A DNA stretch of 64,000 bases from Pogonophryne albipinna (taxonomy: Eukaryota; Chordata; Actinopteri; Perciformes; Artedidraconidae): the NCBI GenBank assembly GCA_028583405.1, contig CM053248.1, positions 23,672,543 through 23,736,542 on the forward strand. The letters are read 5' to 3'. Within the stretch, counting starts at the first letter, position 1, and each line of letters begins with the position of its first letter. Below, piece after piece: positions 22,037-33,949 of the stretch. A model generated the notes under the pieces. It worked only from the letters and a program-made list of their open reading frames with translations. It did no database searches and had not been told where the DNA came from. The translations under genes were made by a program, and so were the position numbers.

Positions 22037-23043
22037 TTAGTCCACAAGCCCTGCAGATGTAGCCTCGTCAATGAGAACAGACAACTTGCTTGAAGACGTC
22101 ACAATACTGTGAACTATTTTTTTCTGCCTCTCTTTTGCTATGTGTTCTACAATTTTTGTGGAACTGTACCTTGAGTGCAGACTAGTGCCCATGTTGGCAC
22201 CATTTTTTTCCTGAAGCTCAATGAGACTATCATGGTCAGTAAAAGGTTGGTTCATCTTCGCAAGATAGTATGCTGTTCTGAATACAGAATCTGTCTCTGC
22301 AAACACAGTCTCTGACACAGCTCTCACCAAATTTCCAACTAAATCCTGTCCACCCTTCTCCGTGAGCTCCTGGGCTATTTTGTGTGCTCTGGACATCTCA
22401 TGTCGTCTAATCTTGTTTCTCAAAGAGGCCAGAGATGTTGATCTGCTTGAATCTGAGGACTGGATCTTAAAGTGCACCCACTCCTCAGACATAGACACTC
22501 GTTGTTCTGTGAGGACACCGGTTGATTTTGTAGCGCTGCAAAGAGCACAACCTGGAAATAAACAAAACCATGACTAATTAGCATAATACACGTTTTTACC
22601 AATAACATCTGCAGAAAAGAGCCAAGATTTACTCAAAAGTATTTAATAAACTGCTTACAATATTTAGATCATGGCTAACAAATGCATGAAAATCAGATAA
22701 AAGGAGAATTTTTTTCCACTTTTCAATAGCTAATTATTTGACAACTACTGATAACTAACATATAATAATGTAATGGTGCAAATGTTTTAAATGCACTTTT
22801 AACATGACCATGAATTAACTCTCATTTGCATAGTCATTGACTTTATGAATTTCTGTTGTTTAGATCAGCTTTCCTTTGCATGTGTGCTGCTGACATTTAC
22901 CTAACTTTCTGTCCCTCCACTCTAACCAAGGATGCCTGTTCTTAAATTCCATAGCCTGACTTTCAGTCCACAAGGCTGGCCAGGATCTCTCATCTGTGTC
23001 CGAAACAAGGAGATAATATAAACATTGTGTTCTGTTTATGACT

Positions 23044-23076
<33 letters not shown>

Positions 23077-23432
23077 GTTACACACACACACAGCTACACA
23101 CACACACACACGCACACGCGCACACACACACACGCACACGCAGTATCTCGCTCCCTTTCTCTTCCATTGATCCACCACACTAACGTTGATCAAGTTAGCT
23201 AGCAAGTTAGCTACAGTTACGTTAATGATAACCATGCTAATTTCACTTACCAGGTAAATTTGCGGTAGCGCCGGGCTCGTTCTCTGTCACCTTTAGGACA
23301 GCCGCGTGCTTTCTAGTCCGCCAACTCGCGCGGAGTAAATTGCACAGACAGCAGTTAGTCAGATTGATTTCAGTAGCCACTTGTCTGGAAATACCGAAGA
23401 CCAGAAACGGTTTTGAAAACTTTTGTCACGTA
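22037..23432 (-). pseudogene. hAT-type transposase gene remnant with TTF-type zinc finger, exon-intron structure kept
   Basis: Minus-strand coding pieces with matching splice sites. An upstream piece ending at 23251 (donor GTAAGT) contains a CCLC motif and ends [11 protein letters not shown]; its 5' limit is unclear (frame open from about 23432, no ATG). The middle exon is 22993-22901 (acceptor ...acacag, donor GTAAAT) and reads [13 protein letters not shown] to HPWLEWRDRKLG. The last exon runs from 22551 (acceptor ...tttccag) to a stop at 22037-22039. Both junctions are phase 1, and joining the last two gives RKLGCALCSATK, a TTF-type zinc-finger block. The last exon continues SVFRTAYYLAKMNQPFTDH, GTSLHSRYSSTKIVEHIA and SVLIDEATSAG, typical of hAT transposases related to ZNF862/KIAA1586-like proteins. 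It stops just after the first catalytic aspartate (LIDEA), so the enzyme core and dimerisation region are missing. Confidence 0.75.
23047..23141. repeat. Compound CA/CG microsatellite in the transposase intron
   Basis: CA dinucleotides interrupted by caaagtta, cagcta and cgcacacgcg variants, inside the intron at 22994-23250. Expansion here does not disturb either splice site. Confidence 0.95.
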
Positions 23433-23515
23433 GTGATCGTCTACTCAATAGAACATCTTTGATAATGTCGGTGTTGTTGCAGGAAGTCCCGACGGATAAT
23501 ACTTTTGCTGTAGTA

Positions 23516-23600
23516 CAGGGGTGCACATAACTGGTACGCAGGTTATGTGCGTAATCTGAAACGTGTGTCACAAAGCGCATTTGCGTACCGACGTACTTGT
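23516..23600 (+). mobile_element. hAT-like left terminus (CAGGGGTGCACATAAC)
   Basis: caggggtgcacataactgg followed by acgcaggttatgtgcgtaa has the CAGGGG start of hAT elements, with a local gttatgtgc/gcacataac inverted pair. It points rightwards, away from the transposase remnant, and no partner end was found. Treat it as a truncated element start. Confidence 0.4.
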
Positions 23601-24060
23601 GAAGCTTTTCCAGAAGGCGGTTAGATCACCGGACGACAGAGTCGGTCTCCGTGTGCACAGACAGGGCTGCTGTTAACGTCGGTCTGTACAACGGAATTGT
23701 GCCAAAACTACGCCAACCGGCTGCGGAGGGAGACTCCCCCCCCCTTCACTGGAGAACTGCCTAAAACAGCTGATCACAACGTTCACACTCTGTGGTCATG
23801 AAGTACTCCACTAGCCGCCGCCGCCCCCCCCTCTGTCGACTTTCCTGAAGTACTCCCCCGTTGATAGAAATCAACACGTAATGAATTAAGACCCCACGGT
23901 TTGATGATTGATAGGTGTGTGGGTTGTCTTTCATTTTGACACGCAGAAAAATGTTAGAATAAACATAGATACTGTGTTAAATGGATATATCCGCCTTCTT
24001 TCATTTATCTTTCCATTCCCACAACAATATACATAAATAAATGGCATATTTTGGACATAG

Positions 24061-24143
24061 TTCGAATGGTGATTAATCATGATTAATTAATTTTTAAGCT
24101 GTGATTAATCTGTTTAAAATTTTTAATCGTTTGACAGCCCTAA
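24061..24143. mobile_element. Right end of a TAGGGCTGTCAAACGATT MITE
   Basis: gattaatcatgattaattaa then ttaatcgtttgacagcccta, the terminal portion of a very common fish hAT-type MITE. The left portion is not delimited. Confidence 0.6.
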
Positions 24144-24189
24144 TTTATTTATATATATAAATACGACATCTTGTATTTTAGTTACACCC

Positions 24190-24750
24190 GCTAGACAACA
24201 GTGGAAGGTTCGAGAAACAACCGTGTTTGCCGGGTGCACCGCGGCGGAGGTGGGGAGGTTCCAGCTGGGAACCTCCACCCCGCTGCGGGACCCGTGGGAC
24301 CCCTGGACGGTGCGTCTTGTGCGGCTTTCACACCAGCGCTTTTCCCTTTCTAGCTCCGAGCTAGAGCTTTTCTGGTTCAGCTCCGGGTTCCCTTTTCTGC
24401 TCCCGCTCTGTTCACACCGCCCCGAGCCCGACTGGTGTTGCCGCTGCTGCGTCATGACGTCACCGTTTACATCGCTGATTTGCTCCCCAACGGCGTTATG
24501 GCGCTCACAACAACAACAACAACAACAACAACAACAGGGAACTGCGTCGGGTCGATGATCGTGTTGCTTTTAATCACACGAAGCCAGATTAAATTAAATA
24601 ACGACTTCTCCAACCTTATGCTTTTCTCCAGAGTGCCGTGGTTCATTGTTTATTAATGTGTTTCTGCGGCATTTACCGACCGCTGCAGTGTTGGCTGCTC
24701 TTCCACGGGAGTTTATTCTCCCGTTAGCTCACACTGCAGCGGCCGCTCTA
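24190..24750. other. GC-rich block with palindromes and a (CAA)n run
   Basis: Much richer in CG than its surroundings. It contains an inverted repeat (ggaggttcc at 24255-24263 with ggaacctcc just downstream), a (CAA)10 run at 24506-24537, and a two-layer hairpin at 24680-24742 described in the findings. Blocks such as gcggctttcacaccagcgc and cgtcatgacgtcacc resemble fish transposon sequence, but no termini were found. No supported coding region; frames read in both directions. Confidence 0.4.
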
Positions 24751-25599
24751 AAGTATTCACTGTCCGACTCACACAAGCAGCTGATAAATATCCCCAGTTC
24801 CCCTTAAGCGAATACACTGGGTTACATAATCCACACATGGAACTACAGTGGGGGGTATTGTTTCCACACGGACATGTATGTGGTTCTCTATATATATTGT
24901 GTTCCCTCCTGTTTTCTCTCTTTTCTTCCCGGGCTGCGATCCAACAACATCTCTATTTGTGCTCCGCAATAAAGTCCCCTTTTACACCATCATTGCACCG
25001 CCTCCGACTCCCTATCTCCCGGCACTACAACAATCACAAGTTCAATCATATTTCCTATGGCCGACCATTAGTTCAAAACTCAGTTTTTTTCACAAATAGC
25101 ATTTATATAAAACAGTGAATGTTTTACATTTGACCTGAATCCTGAGAATGGCGTGTTTGCTTGATATATGACTTGCATGATGAATCAATAATCCAAATTG
25201 TTGATCATTTTCCTGATAAAGTGTCTATAATGATAATTGAGTTATTTAGATTATTTAGACATTTCTCTGATAAACGCCTTTGTATTGATTTAACAGCCCA
25301 GTCGTGTCCCTTCATCAGAGTTATAATGTCTACCTCCAAGATGGACTGATCTCACCTTCTTACAGGGAGAAGGAGGAGGGAGGGGGCTTCGGCTCCTTCA
25401 TGATGGAGTCAATAAATAAGGAAAGCAAAGGCGACCCAAGGCAGGGAGATGTTCAGCATTTCTCATCTCACCGTCCCGACATGTGTTTGTGTGCAGGCTA
25501 CAGTTTGTGTTTTACAGTGGTGGTCCTGTAGAGAGCGGTAGATAGTTTTAATAAGCGGTAACCCAGCAGAGCTCCCCTTACTGTACAGTACATAAGCAG
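24751..25599. other. Gene-free sequence upstream of the candidate first exon
   Basis: Mixed AT-rich sequence. No TATA box with a convincing position and no recognised repeat. Confidence 0.4.
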
Positions 25600-25969
25600 A
25601 GGGAGGAGCGACCGTGTAGTATTTCTTTTTTTTGTGCTTCTTTCCCTCCTGTCGCTGCAGCCCATCCAAACGCTACTGAAAGGCACCAGAAAAAGGGGGA
25701 ACAAACTACTAATTTTCATGCAAAAGCTTTGTAGGAAAGGAGGACACGGACCCGTGTGAGGAGGGGGATACTTCTGGCACTACGAGGCGTAGCAGCTTAG
25801 CTGAGGACCGGGCTTCGGAGTGAGGGGAGACGTGTAGCCGCTCAGCGCTGCCGCTACACTTGTATGCACAAACCGGAGGAGACCCTCTGACTTTCTCCCG
25901 CTTCATTTCCGCCTAATGCCCCAATATCCAACCCGAACTGGTGTCCAGACCGCGTGGGGGTAACTGACG
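25600..25969 (+). other. Candidate noncoding first exon / CpG promoter region
   Basis: The block is clearly richer in CG than its flanks. For example ctacgaggcgtagcagc, gtagccgctcagcgctgccgc and ccagaccgcgtgggg fall within 300 bp. It ends in a strong donor, gacg|gtaagtgtc, with GT at 25970-25971. ATGs inside open only short frames (for example the 25954 frame of 64 codons, which reads through the donor), so the exon would be 5' UTR. The transcription start is not visible; 25600 is only where the character changes. If real, the following gene-free sequence would begin a first intron. No downstream coding exon identified the gene. This is inference from composition and one splice site. Confidence 0.35.
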
Positions 25970-28686
25970 GTAAGTGTCACTATGAGGCTTTAACCCTCCC
26001 GATGTCCATAGCGTGGTGTTTGCAGTTGTTTGGCGTTGCTAGCATCAGTAGCCGGGGCTGGTTTGACAGCAGCCAAGGTACACACGGTGTACAGTACAGT
26101 AGGCTGGGTCTAATTGTTGGTCTGCAGCCATTCCGCAACTATTGTTGACGTTTCCTTCTGCTTAGTTGTCAATTACAAGGCAACACTGCCGGGTACACAT
26201 GTACAGCGGTCATGCTGCCCTTTTCCTTTAAGTGTTTTATGCTTGTGGTACTATGTGCTGCACACAGGCCCGAACTTGGATGTATGCCTGCTGCACTCTG
26301 GCGCGCGCATGGTCCAATCACGCATGCACACGTGCACACACAAACGGAGGGAGTCAGACTGATCGATAAAGACCACCAGCTATGATACACCCATAATGTA
26401 TAGGAAATGATCTATAGGAAGCCTCTCAGCTCTGTTTCTTGACCCTAATTCTGTTGTCCTCATTTTCTCCTTCAGGTGTTGAAGTGAGTGTTAAATGCAT
26501 AGCCTACTTGCACTGTTATTGTAAGAACATTGACATCATTCTAGTGTTCATTTTACTATTGATTTCAATGAAGTATCTAATGTAAGGCTGTAATGAAAGG
26601 GAACATTGCATTTGTAAATGTTTTTGGGCTGGCATAAAGCTTTCTAAACCAAACCCAGTTTGAAAATAGTGTTATTAACATTTATCTTTTTGCCATGCAT
26701 CTCTAAAAATATAGTTTATCATTGTGTATAATGGTCTGCATGACACTAGTCTGGTATTTTGGGTAATTAGTGTACCGTCATATACCGTGTACTATCTGTT
26801 GTAGACAAATCTCCAGTGCATCCCAGATAATCACTGTCTGAGCCTATCAGTTGAAATGTATCACACATTGCAAATATCAGAACACAGTGTTCTAGCGAGG
26901 CTCAATGTGCACTGCATTAAAACTGTCTGGGTCGGGTATTAAATTACCACAGATGCTCCGACTCAATTGTACAATTGCATGTGTGTGTTTTTAGATAAAC
27001 ATGCCCTTAAAATACTGTAAAACGTAATACAATAGGGTGTACTTTCTGAAACGAAGGCATTGCCCTTGAATTTGTCTCGACATGACTGCACTGATTATAA
27101 CAAGACTAAAATGCTTAATGTGGCCAAGAAACACTTTAATAATACAGCCTGATGTGATGTCCCGTAGCCCTCACTGGCTGCTGACAGACAGCACTGACAC
27201 TTAATCATTCACTCAGACCAAATCCCCAGAGAAAATAATCTCAGCGCAGCAGATCATGAATATAATGGTGACAGTTTCCTTAGTGAGTTTGCAGCTGTTT
27301 GTGTGTGTGAAGTCCCTCATCACTACATTACAGTGCTGTAATAATTAAATCACTCTATGTGACCACTCTGCCCAGAAGCCTTTTTCAGGGTGTCCCTTCT
27401 CAGTCACATTTATTTTCACAGTATTATCTTGCTCTGTGCTGATAGAAAGTGACAGTCTAAGCTGTATGCTCTCTCAGTTGAATCCATCAAGCTGGCAACA
27501 GAAGCATTTCCTCTGAGGCTTATTTTAAAAGGCAGTGTATGGATTTTCCCATCAACATGGTAACCAATGCAAAAAAACAGTTTTGACTCTTAGATGTTTA
27601 AATCATTAGACTTGAGATGTCCTCAGAAAAAGGTTGCAGTCTCGTTTTACAGGATGAATTTAGGCCCAAAACAACCTCCCTTTTTGCGTCATCTTATGGA
27701 AAGTAGAAAGAACAAAGGAAGTTATGCTGGTTTTAAAGTAGGATATAGGCTTATTTATTCTTCTAAAAGTTCTCAAGTTGTCTGGGAGATTGAAGACATC
27801 TTTACTTCTAAATACGGTTTCTGTCATTATTATGTTAATGTCTGTCGTGCCAAAGCCCTATAGAGTGTCAGGATTCTATACAGAACGGGACTAAAACAAA
27901 GTAAATTTATGTTAGATCAGCTGGTACGGACCCAGATGCTCACAGTTCATTAATCATTAGCCATCTGTTTAAATCACAGTGTGCTTTCCCTGGGTTGATT
28001 ATTAGCCCTGGTCAAATCCAGTAGTCAAGTATAAACGTTGTCTCTACAGATAAGATTTTAAATAGACCAAGCGTTGGCTACAGAGAGTGCAGAACCTATG
28101 TAAACAGACATACTCGTAGAAACACTTATGCAATGATTTCTCACACACTAGAACTTTATTTTTCCCTTTAATGTAAATAGTTATTTTCCATGCATTAAAG
28201 GGAAGTACATAGGCAATACTGAGTGATGTAACGGTGTTGTACATGAGAGAACACAGAAGGTGGATGGGTGTAGCCCCATGTGACCCGTTCTCTTACTCCG
28301 CTATTTTCTTTTTCTTTTTTTCCTGTTGGCTGGGGCTCCTTCGGGGGGCCAGAGGTGACCTTCTTCAGTCTCTCCCAGCAGCAAGAACCCCAGTGGGCCT
28401 CTCTTTTTGTGACCCTGTTTCTGTCTCTCTTTTTTCCTGGCCTCATCACTCCTTTCCTTCTCCTTAAACCCCCCCCCTCCCCCTCCACCCCTTCTCTCTC
28501 TACTCGCATCCCCTCCTATTCCCCACGGTGGGGCCTAATGCTTAGAAACATAGAGCATTCACTTATATAACCTTGGCTGTGTGCAGCTGATGTGCTGGTC
28601 TGTATCATGCTGTATAATGATGTCAGAGCTGTCTAGTGAGGCAGATGGCATGCTGGGTAGGCCAATATGTCAAGAGCTATTACTGA
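25970..28686. other. Gene-free sequence, possible first intron
   Basis: Unique AT-rich sequence. 28290-28500 is a pyrimidine-rich stretch (ctctttttgtgaccctg, ccccccccctccccc). Overlapping frames on both strands there reflect low complexity. Confidence 0.4.
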
Positions 28687-29750
28687 ACTGAGGTTGCGGT
28701 CGGATAATCCAAAAATCAGCTCCTAACGTCTAACCCTATCGTCTATTCCTTGACCTCTGAGTGAAACGTCACGGGGTTAAGGGATAGCGGATAGGAGAAT
28801 TCAAAAGGACTTAGGAGAAGAGACTGTGGTACTTTTGGATAATCCGAATGCACTTTCGCTATCCGACGTGTTTATGATGCGCCAGCGGACGTCATGAATG
28901 TGCGTCTGCTGCTGTGGGGAAACTATGGAAACTACAGTTTTCTATACAGCGGACTACAACATGGATGTTTAATAAGAACGACGGACTCATCTAGAGACTC
29001 TGCACCGTGCTCTGATGCTGTTGTTTTATGCTTTATGAACGTGGACAACAGAGAAACATATTCTTCATGACCAAAGTTGGAATTGAAATAAAAAAGGAAA
29101 GTGAAACTTATGCTCGTCACCCTCTCCCTCCGGTCCACATTAATACAAATGATCCCAATACGTATGATTGTATGAACTATGAAAATATCTTAAAATCAAT
29201 ACAAATGTATTTATTATAAACGTTAGTCTTTAACACCTATCACTGTGTATATCACCATTCAAACATCTTTTAAAAGTTGAACAAACTCCACACAGCTCAG
29301 TAAACACTGTGAAATGCTGACTTTATTTGATAATTTCAGTCAAAACTAACGTTCATATTTCTCTTTTTGACTATAATACTGATGAACGTTCAAAACAAAG
29401 CACTTTGGCAACTTACCACATACGTTTTAAAATGCTTAATAAGCACCGTAACTTTTATGATATTTTTCCGTCATAATCGGTTGTTTCCGTGAACGGCCGA
29501 CTGTTGAGTGACGGCAAATGCCGCGGCTGCAAGGCATTGTGGGGCAGCATTTTCTCTTCTCCTTTCGGTAAGGGAGGTCCAGTGGTTCCTAAGCTAAAGG
29601 AGGTTATAAAGGAAGTTTGAAACCTCCTTTCCTTTCATTCTAGAGAATTCGAACGGCACTTATCATGGCTGCCACTGAGGGACTTCCGGGTCATTTCACT
29701 CCGTTAGGAAGGTTCCTAAGCTAAATGGACTATTCGACTTCAGCCTCAGT
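28687..29750. mobile_element. Candidate DNA transposon with 24-bp imperfect inverted termini
   Basis: Left actgaggttgcggtcggata (28687-28710 in full) and the reverse complement of the right end at 29727-29750 (actgaggctgaagtcgaata...) agree at 19 of 24 positions. A second ttttggataatccgaatgc lies at 28835. The region contains stretches unlike its flanks (gccgcggctgcaaggcatt, gggacttccgggtcatttc). No clear target duplication and no transposase was found, so family and exact limits are open. Confidence 0.5.
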
Positions 29751-32522
29751 CTGCTGTATGTAGGGTGATCCTAGGATTTGCTTCCCATTTCCTTATTTTC
29801 TTTGTCTCAGGATGATAGTGGAAGTTAAAATGGAGATGTTTGTTTTATTAAATGAAAAATGTGCCAATTATGCATCACAGTATATGGAATGTCCTCAACA
29901 TGTCATGAGGGAGCAGCTACATTGTTTCACATATATTGCTACCTTGCTTTATGTTTCTGGCATTTCTGAACATTTTGGACCTCGGTCCAGGTTATTGATT
30001 AGTTGTCAACTTTCATCTTGGACTTTGGGAAACTTTCTCATCGTTTTCAGAAACCATTTCGTTTTCAGAGACCATACAACTAATCTATTAACCAAGAAAA
30101 TGAACAAATGAATTATTGAGAGTAAAAATCACCCAAAGTAGGTTAAGGTGATCTATTTGCAGCTTATAAGCAGAGGTTAGCATCACATGTGTTCAATGTT
30201 GTCTTCTCCTCTATGTATACACATCCTGGAATAACATGCCTGTTATTGTCTTGCCCTTACCTTCTGCTTGACCTCAGTTGAAGCTGGGCCCCAAGGCTCT
30301 CACTGCATTGTCTGTGTTTTGGCCTATGATTAATTCGATTACAGCACCCATATGATGAAGAGGTGAACGTTGTTTCATAGGATCTAGTCAGCCAGGGTGA
30401 ATGCAACAAACCGCAGACAGTCATCTGATGATCACAGGTTTCTGCCCTGGAACTCGTATAATAGATTTTCTGGCGGTGCAGAGTATAGCTTGTTTATCAA
30501 CATACTGCATTAATGCACAAAGCCGTCTTTATCAAAGAGCTTTTGTTTAGCCAACCCAAATACACTTGTTTATAACGCTAAATGAACACATTGAGGAGCT
30601 GGATAGCAAATGTTCGCATTCAATCTATACAATATTTAAATATGATCTGTCAAGGAATCGTCTCCTTGTTTCAGCTGTAACACAAAGGAGAGGTTCACCA
30701 CATGCCCAATCATATGAAATCTATTGAGGTGAAGTTATCACATTCTTCAAAAAGTAGGTGAGGTCAGCTAACAGTATATACAGTATAAAAGTAATAACAA
30801 GAAGAATTGTGTATCTTCCCTCCCTCCTGTCTGCCACAAAGGAAATCCCATGCTGTTTCCTGCTGTAATATCTGGCACGCAGAGTAATGAGTGTGTCCTC
30901 ACTCGCAATTCAAACCTCATTATCCCAGAAGAATGAGGCTAACCTTTCAGTGCGATGTCGTGGTGGGTTTGTGTTGCGTTCGGGGGCCTGTGAAGCTCCA
31001 CCGCTGATAAGCACGCTGTCATGATGAACACGACAAGAGATTATCAGTGCACTCTGCACCGGTCGTCACACAGACCACTGGAGGTCCTGCTGTCCACGAG
31101 ATACTGTAGCACCCCATCCCCCCCTCACACAAACCCATCAGATGTCAGCCAGCATGCTCCACGTTTGTGGCTGTTTCTCACTGTTGTGGTTTTCTTGCCC
31201 CTCCCTTTTGTGTTCTCCAACAAGTTTAGGTTTCACTTTATTCTTGAGTTGTTTATTCTTTTCTGTGTCAGTTGAGCAGTGGTTTCAACGCAGATGGTTA
31301 CCCTTTTGTCTTTTATATTCCTCACTGCGGTTCTCTGTCAACTTCAAATAGCTTTATTGGCAAGACCATAATGACATGCTGCATTACCAAAGCGTCGTAC
31401 AAACAATGACAACAGGAATGTATTTATTCAAATTTAGAAAATATTTTTTTGTTCAATATACATTTTGAACAAAAGCATAAATAACCAGGGAAAACATTGT
31501 ACTTTTTAGAAAATTCAATTTAAAACATCCCCCCAGCCCCCCTTTGTACCGTCTGTGATTCAGCAGCCTCCAGATTACCAAGGGAAAATAATAATTTATA
31601 AAATAGCCTTCATTAGCCAGAGAAAGTGTCGAGGCTGTTTAACCCAGCCGCACTTCTCTCCTAATAACACCAGTCAGCTTGGCTTTGCCGGGTACAACTG
31701 GGGCCACTCAAAACTGGATTTTCATCAACGGGAATACTTGGCAACCAGGCCTGTGAGGTTTATTTTTGCCAGGGTGAAGCGGAGCACTTTACGAGGACAT
31801 CCGACATTTGCTGGCACTGAGCAGCTCTCACTCTCTTCTCTGTGAGAGCTGCCTCAATTTAAGCGGTGGAATAGAAATTAAGTCATTACACATTTGCAGA
31901 CATATTAAACAACTAGTTCCCAAGACAATACAATGGCTACTTTTTTCTACTATGTCATAAACACAGAGGCGACAGGGTGTACTGAGGGATTCCCTTCATG
32001 TGGATTTAAGATTAAACTAGCAATAACAATTTCAATATCTGTGCCCCTGGGGCAGAAGATAATCATTTTATAATCAGGGTTCCCAGGAGGAATTAAAGTG
32101 TGATTATGAGTTAGTTTGTATGTGAGCATTAGAGACCAGAGCATTAGAAATAGATGTGATATTTTTTAAGATTTGCAAATAATTGATAAATGTTTTCTTT
32201 CAGTAGATTCAGTATTGCAATATTTGGTGTATGCTTTATAAACCTGTGCAGGCCATATGTACAAGACATGATATACATCTATTTAATTGTCTATTTGCAC
32301 ATGTATATTCACCAGACAGTAGGACACTAACCAATGACTATTTCATTGTCAATAACCTGTAGATTCTTCACCTCAATAATTGATTAGATGTTTAAAAACT
32401 TGCCCTAAGAATTTCTAAGAGCCTTGTGTCCTCTTCAAATTGGTCTTTTTCTCCAAACAATCTAAACCCCCTAAATATTCAGTCACTATGGAATTAAACA
32501 GATCAAATCAATCAAATCTTTA
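29751..32522. other. Gene-free sequence with one probable LINE tail
   Basis: Mostly unique. On the minus strand 31335-31400 reads gtcttgccaataaagctatt then tgaagttga, which resembles a LINE 3' terminus with polyadenylation signal. 31556-31870 is less AT-rich and distinctive, and is noted in the findings as a possible conserved element. A minus-strand frame at 31950-32144 shows no domain. Confidence 0.4.
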
Positions 32523-32530
32523 GCCTAGAG

Positions 32531-33941
32531 CAGGGGTGCCCAACCTTTTTTGAACCGAGAGCTACTTTTAAAGTTGCCAGTCTGCCGAGATCTACCAGTC
32601 CAAATAGAGAGGCGTAGCCATTACTGACAGCCTACTACCAGGTAAATACACACTTCTACTTGTATAAAACTGACCTTTGTACGATTAATACTTCATAAAA
32701 TACTGCAGATCCTTTATCTTACCTCTTTCTAATCTACACACATACAAGTATTTAACTGAAGTTACACAACAGTGTTGTTGATACAGAGTTGGAGTTTATT
32801 CACACGTCACTACAGTGGGTAATGTTTTCAAGAAGCATTGAACAGTGCTGCCACATATGACACAGGGAAAAAAGAAAAGACACTGAAACCTTTCTTTGCC
32901 ATTAAAATTAGGCTTACTAATAAAACAACTCAGATCTGAAGCTACACAGGAATCTGCTGCCAAGTGCAATAAAAAAGACAAAATTAATAGAATCAAACCC
33001 TTTTTTTGTTGCATTTTAGTAGAGTATAAAAATAAATGCCTTTTTTAAAAATAGGATGCAAGCAACACTAGTTTCTTAACCTGAATTGATGATAGACTAT
33101 AATCAATTTAAACAGAACAGATCTTAATGTTTGCATTCTTATACCATGTTGTACAATAATTATCATGAATAAGTTCAAACAAACTAAAACTTACAGCTGA
33201 TTAATAACGGTATCTAACTTGAGTTTTTATTATATCAAAAACCTGTTGAAATGCTTCTGTTATTTTTACTGTCCCCCAAAAAGCGCGTCGGCAGCCTCCA
33301 GGAATGCTTCTTTCACAACTTCGCCGTCTTTGAAAGACTTCATGTGTTTCTCAAGAACGTGACTGACACGTTAAGATGCTCTGGAGCAGCCTTGCTCTTG
33401 TTGTTGGGCCTGGTGAAAATGGACTGCTGTGCATTTAGCTGTCCTTTCAGGCCCCTCCCCTTTTGGGAGCGGAGGGCAGAATTAGGAGGGAATTCCGTCT
33501 CGTAGCGTTTGTGCACTGTTTTGAAATGCCGCTCCTAAATTACCCTTCTTCGATAAAGCCACGCTCGCATTGCAGATGAGACAGATGGACTTTGAATTGG
33601 AATAGATACAAAAATAATCATCCTCCCACTCGGAGTGAAAATTATATATTTTGGGCTTTTTTGCTTCTGCCGTAATTGCGGTCTTGTGTGTGTGCGGACT
33701 GTCACTCCTGTTGCGGACAACGTCAGCGACACCAGCCACGCCCCGACACATGGGGTCACGCCGGCCAATCACAAAGCTTTGATGCGTTCAAGTGCATTAT
33801 TCTGGCACAGGAAGATTATGTTACAGGACATTAACGATAAAACAGAATGTTGTTGTTCTATTTTTAGACACATCTCGCGATCGACTGGGAATCTCCCTGC
33901 GATCGACCGGTCGATCGCGATCGACTGGTTGGGCACCCCTG
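32531..33941 (-). mobile_element. hAT element with CAGGGGTGCCCAACC ends (1.41 kb, internally deleted)
   Basis: Perfect 15-bp termini caggggtgcccaacc at 32531-32545 and ggttgggcacccctg at 33927-33941. Target duplications are gcctagag (32523-32530) and gcctagaa (33942-33949), seven of eight bases identical. It carries the 5' part of its own transposase gene on the minus strand (33270-33772) and lacks the catalytic remainder. It is therefore an internal-deletion derivative of an autonomous hAT. The end next to the transposase start has several CGATCG palindromes. Confidence 0.92.
33270..33772 (-). pseudogene. Decayed hAT transposase N-terminus with BED-type zinc finger
   Basis: The minus-strand frame reads KKPKIYNFHSEWEDDYFC, then SICLICNASVALSKKGNL. 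This is the start of transposases related to the GTF2IRD2-type hAT group: a WEDDYF block followed by a CxxC zinc-finger half. A one-base surplus in the G run of ttaggagcgg shifts the frame. The expected HFKTVHKRYETEFPP continuation, which supplies the two histidines, appears in another frame, followed by LNAQQSIFTRPNNKSKAA. A second shift occurs near cacatgaag, after which SFKDGEVVKEAFLEAADALF is readable before a stop near 33270. Everything downstream, including the RNase H-like catalytic core, is absent. Known role of the family: DNA cut-and-paste. This copy is inactive. Confidence 0.8.
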
Positions 33942-33949
33942 GCCTAGAA

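Noticed and set aside
21628..24143. One complete hAT element joining TAGGGTTG (21628) and CAGCCCTA (24143) around the transposase remnant
   Set aside because: Termini differ beyond the first bases and the flanks show no matching 8-bp duplication.
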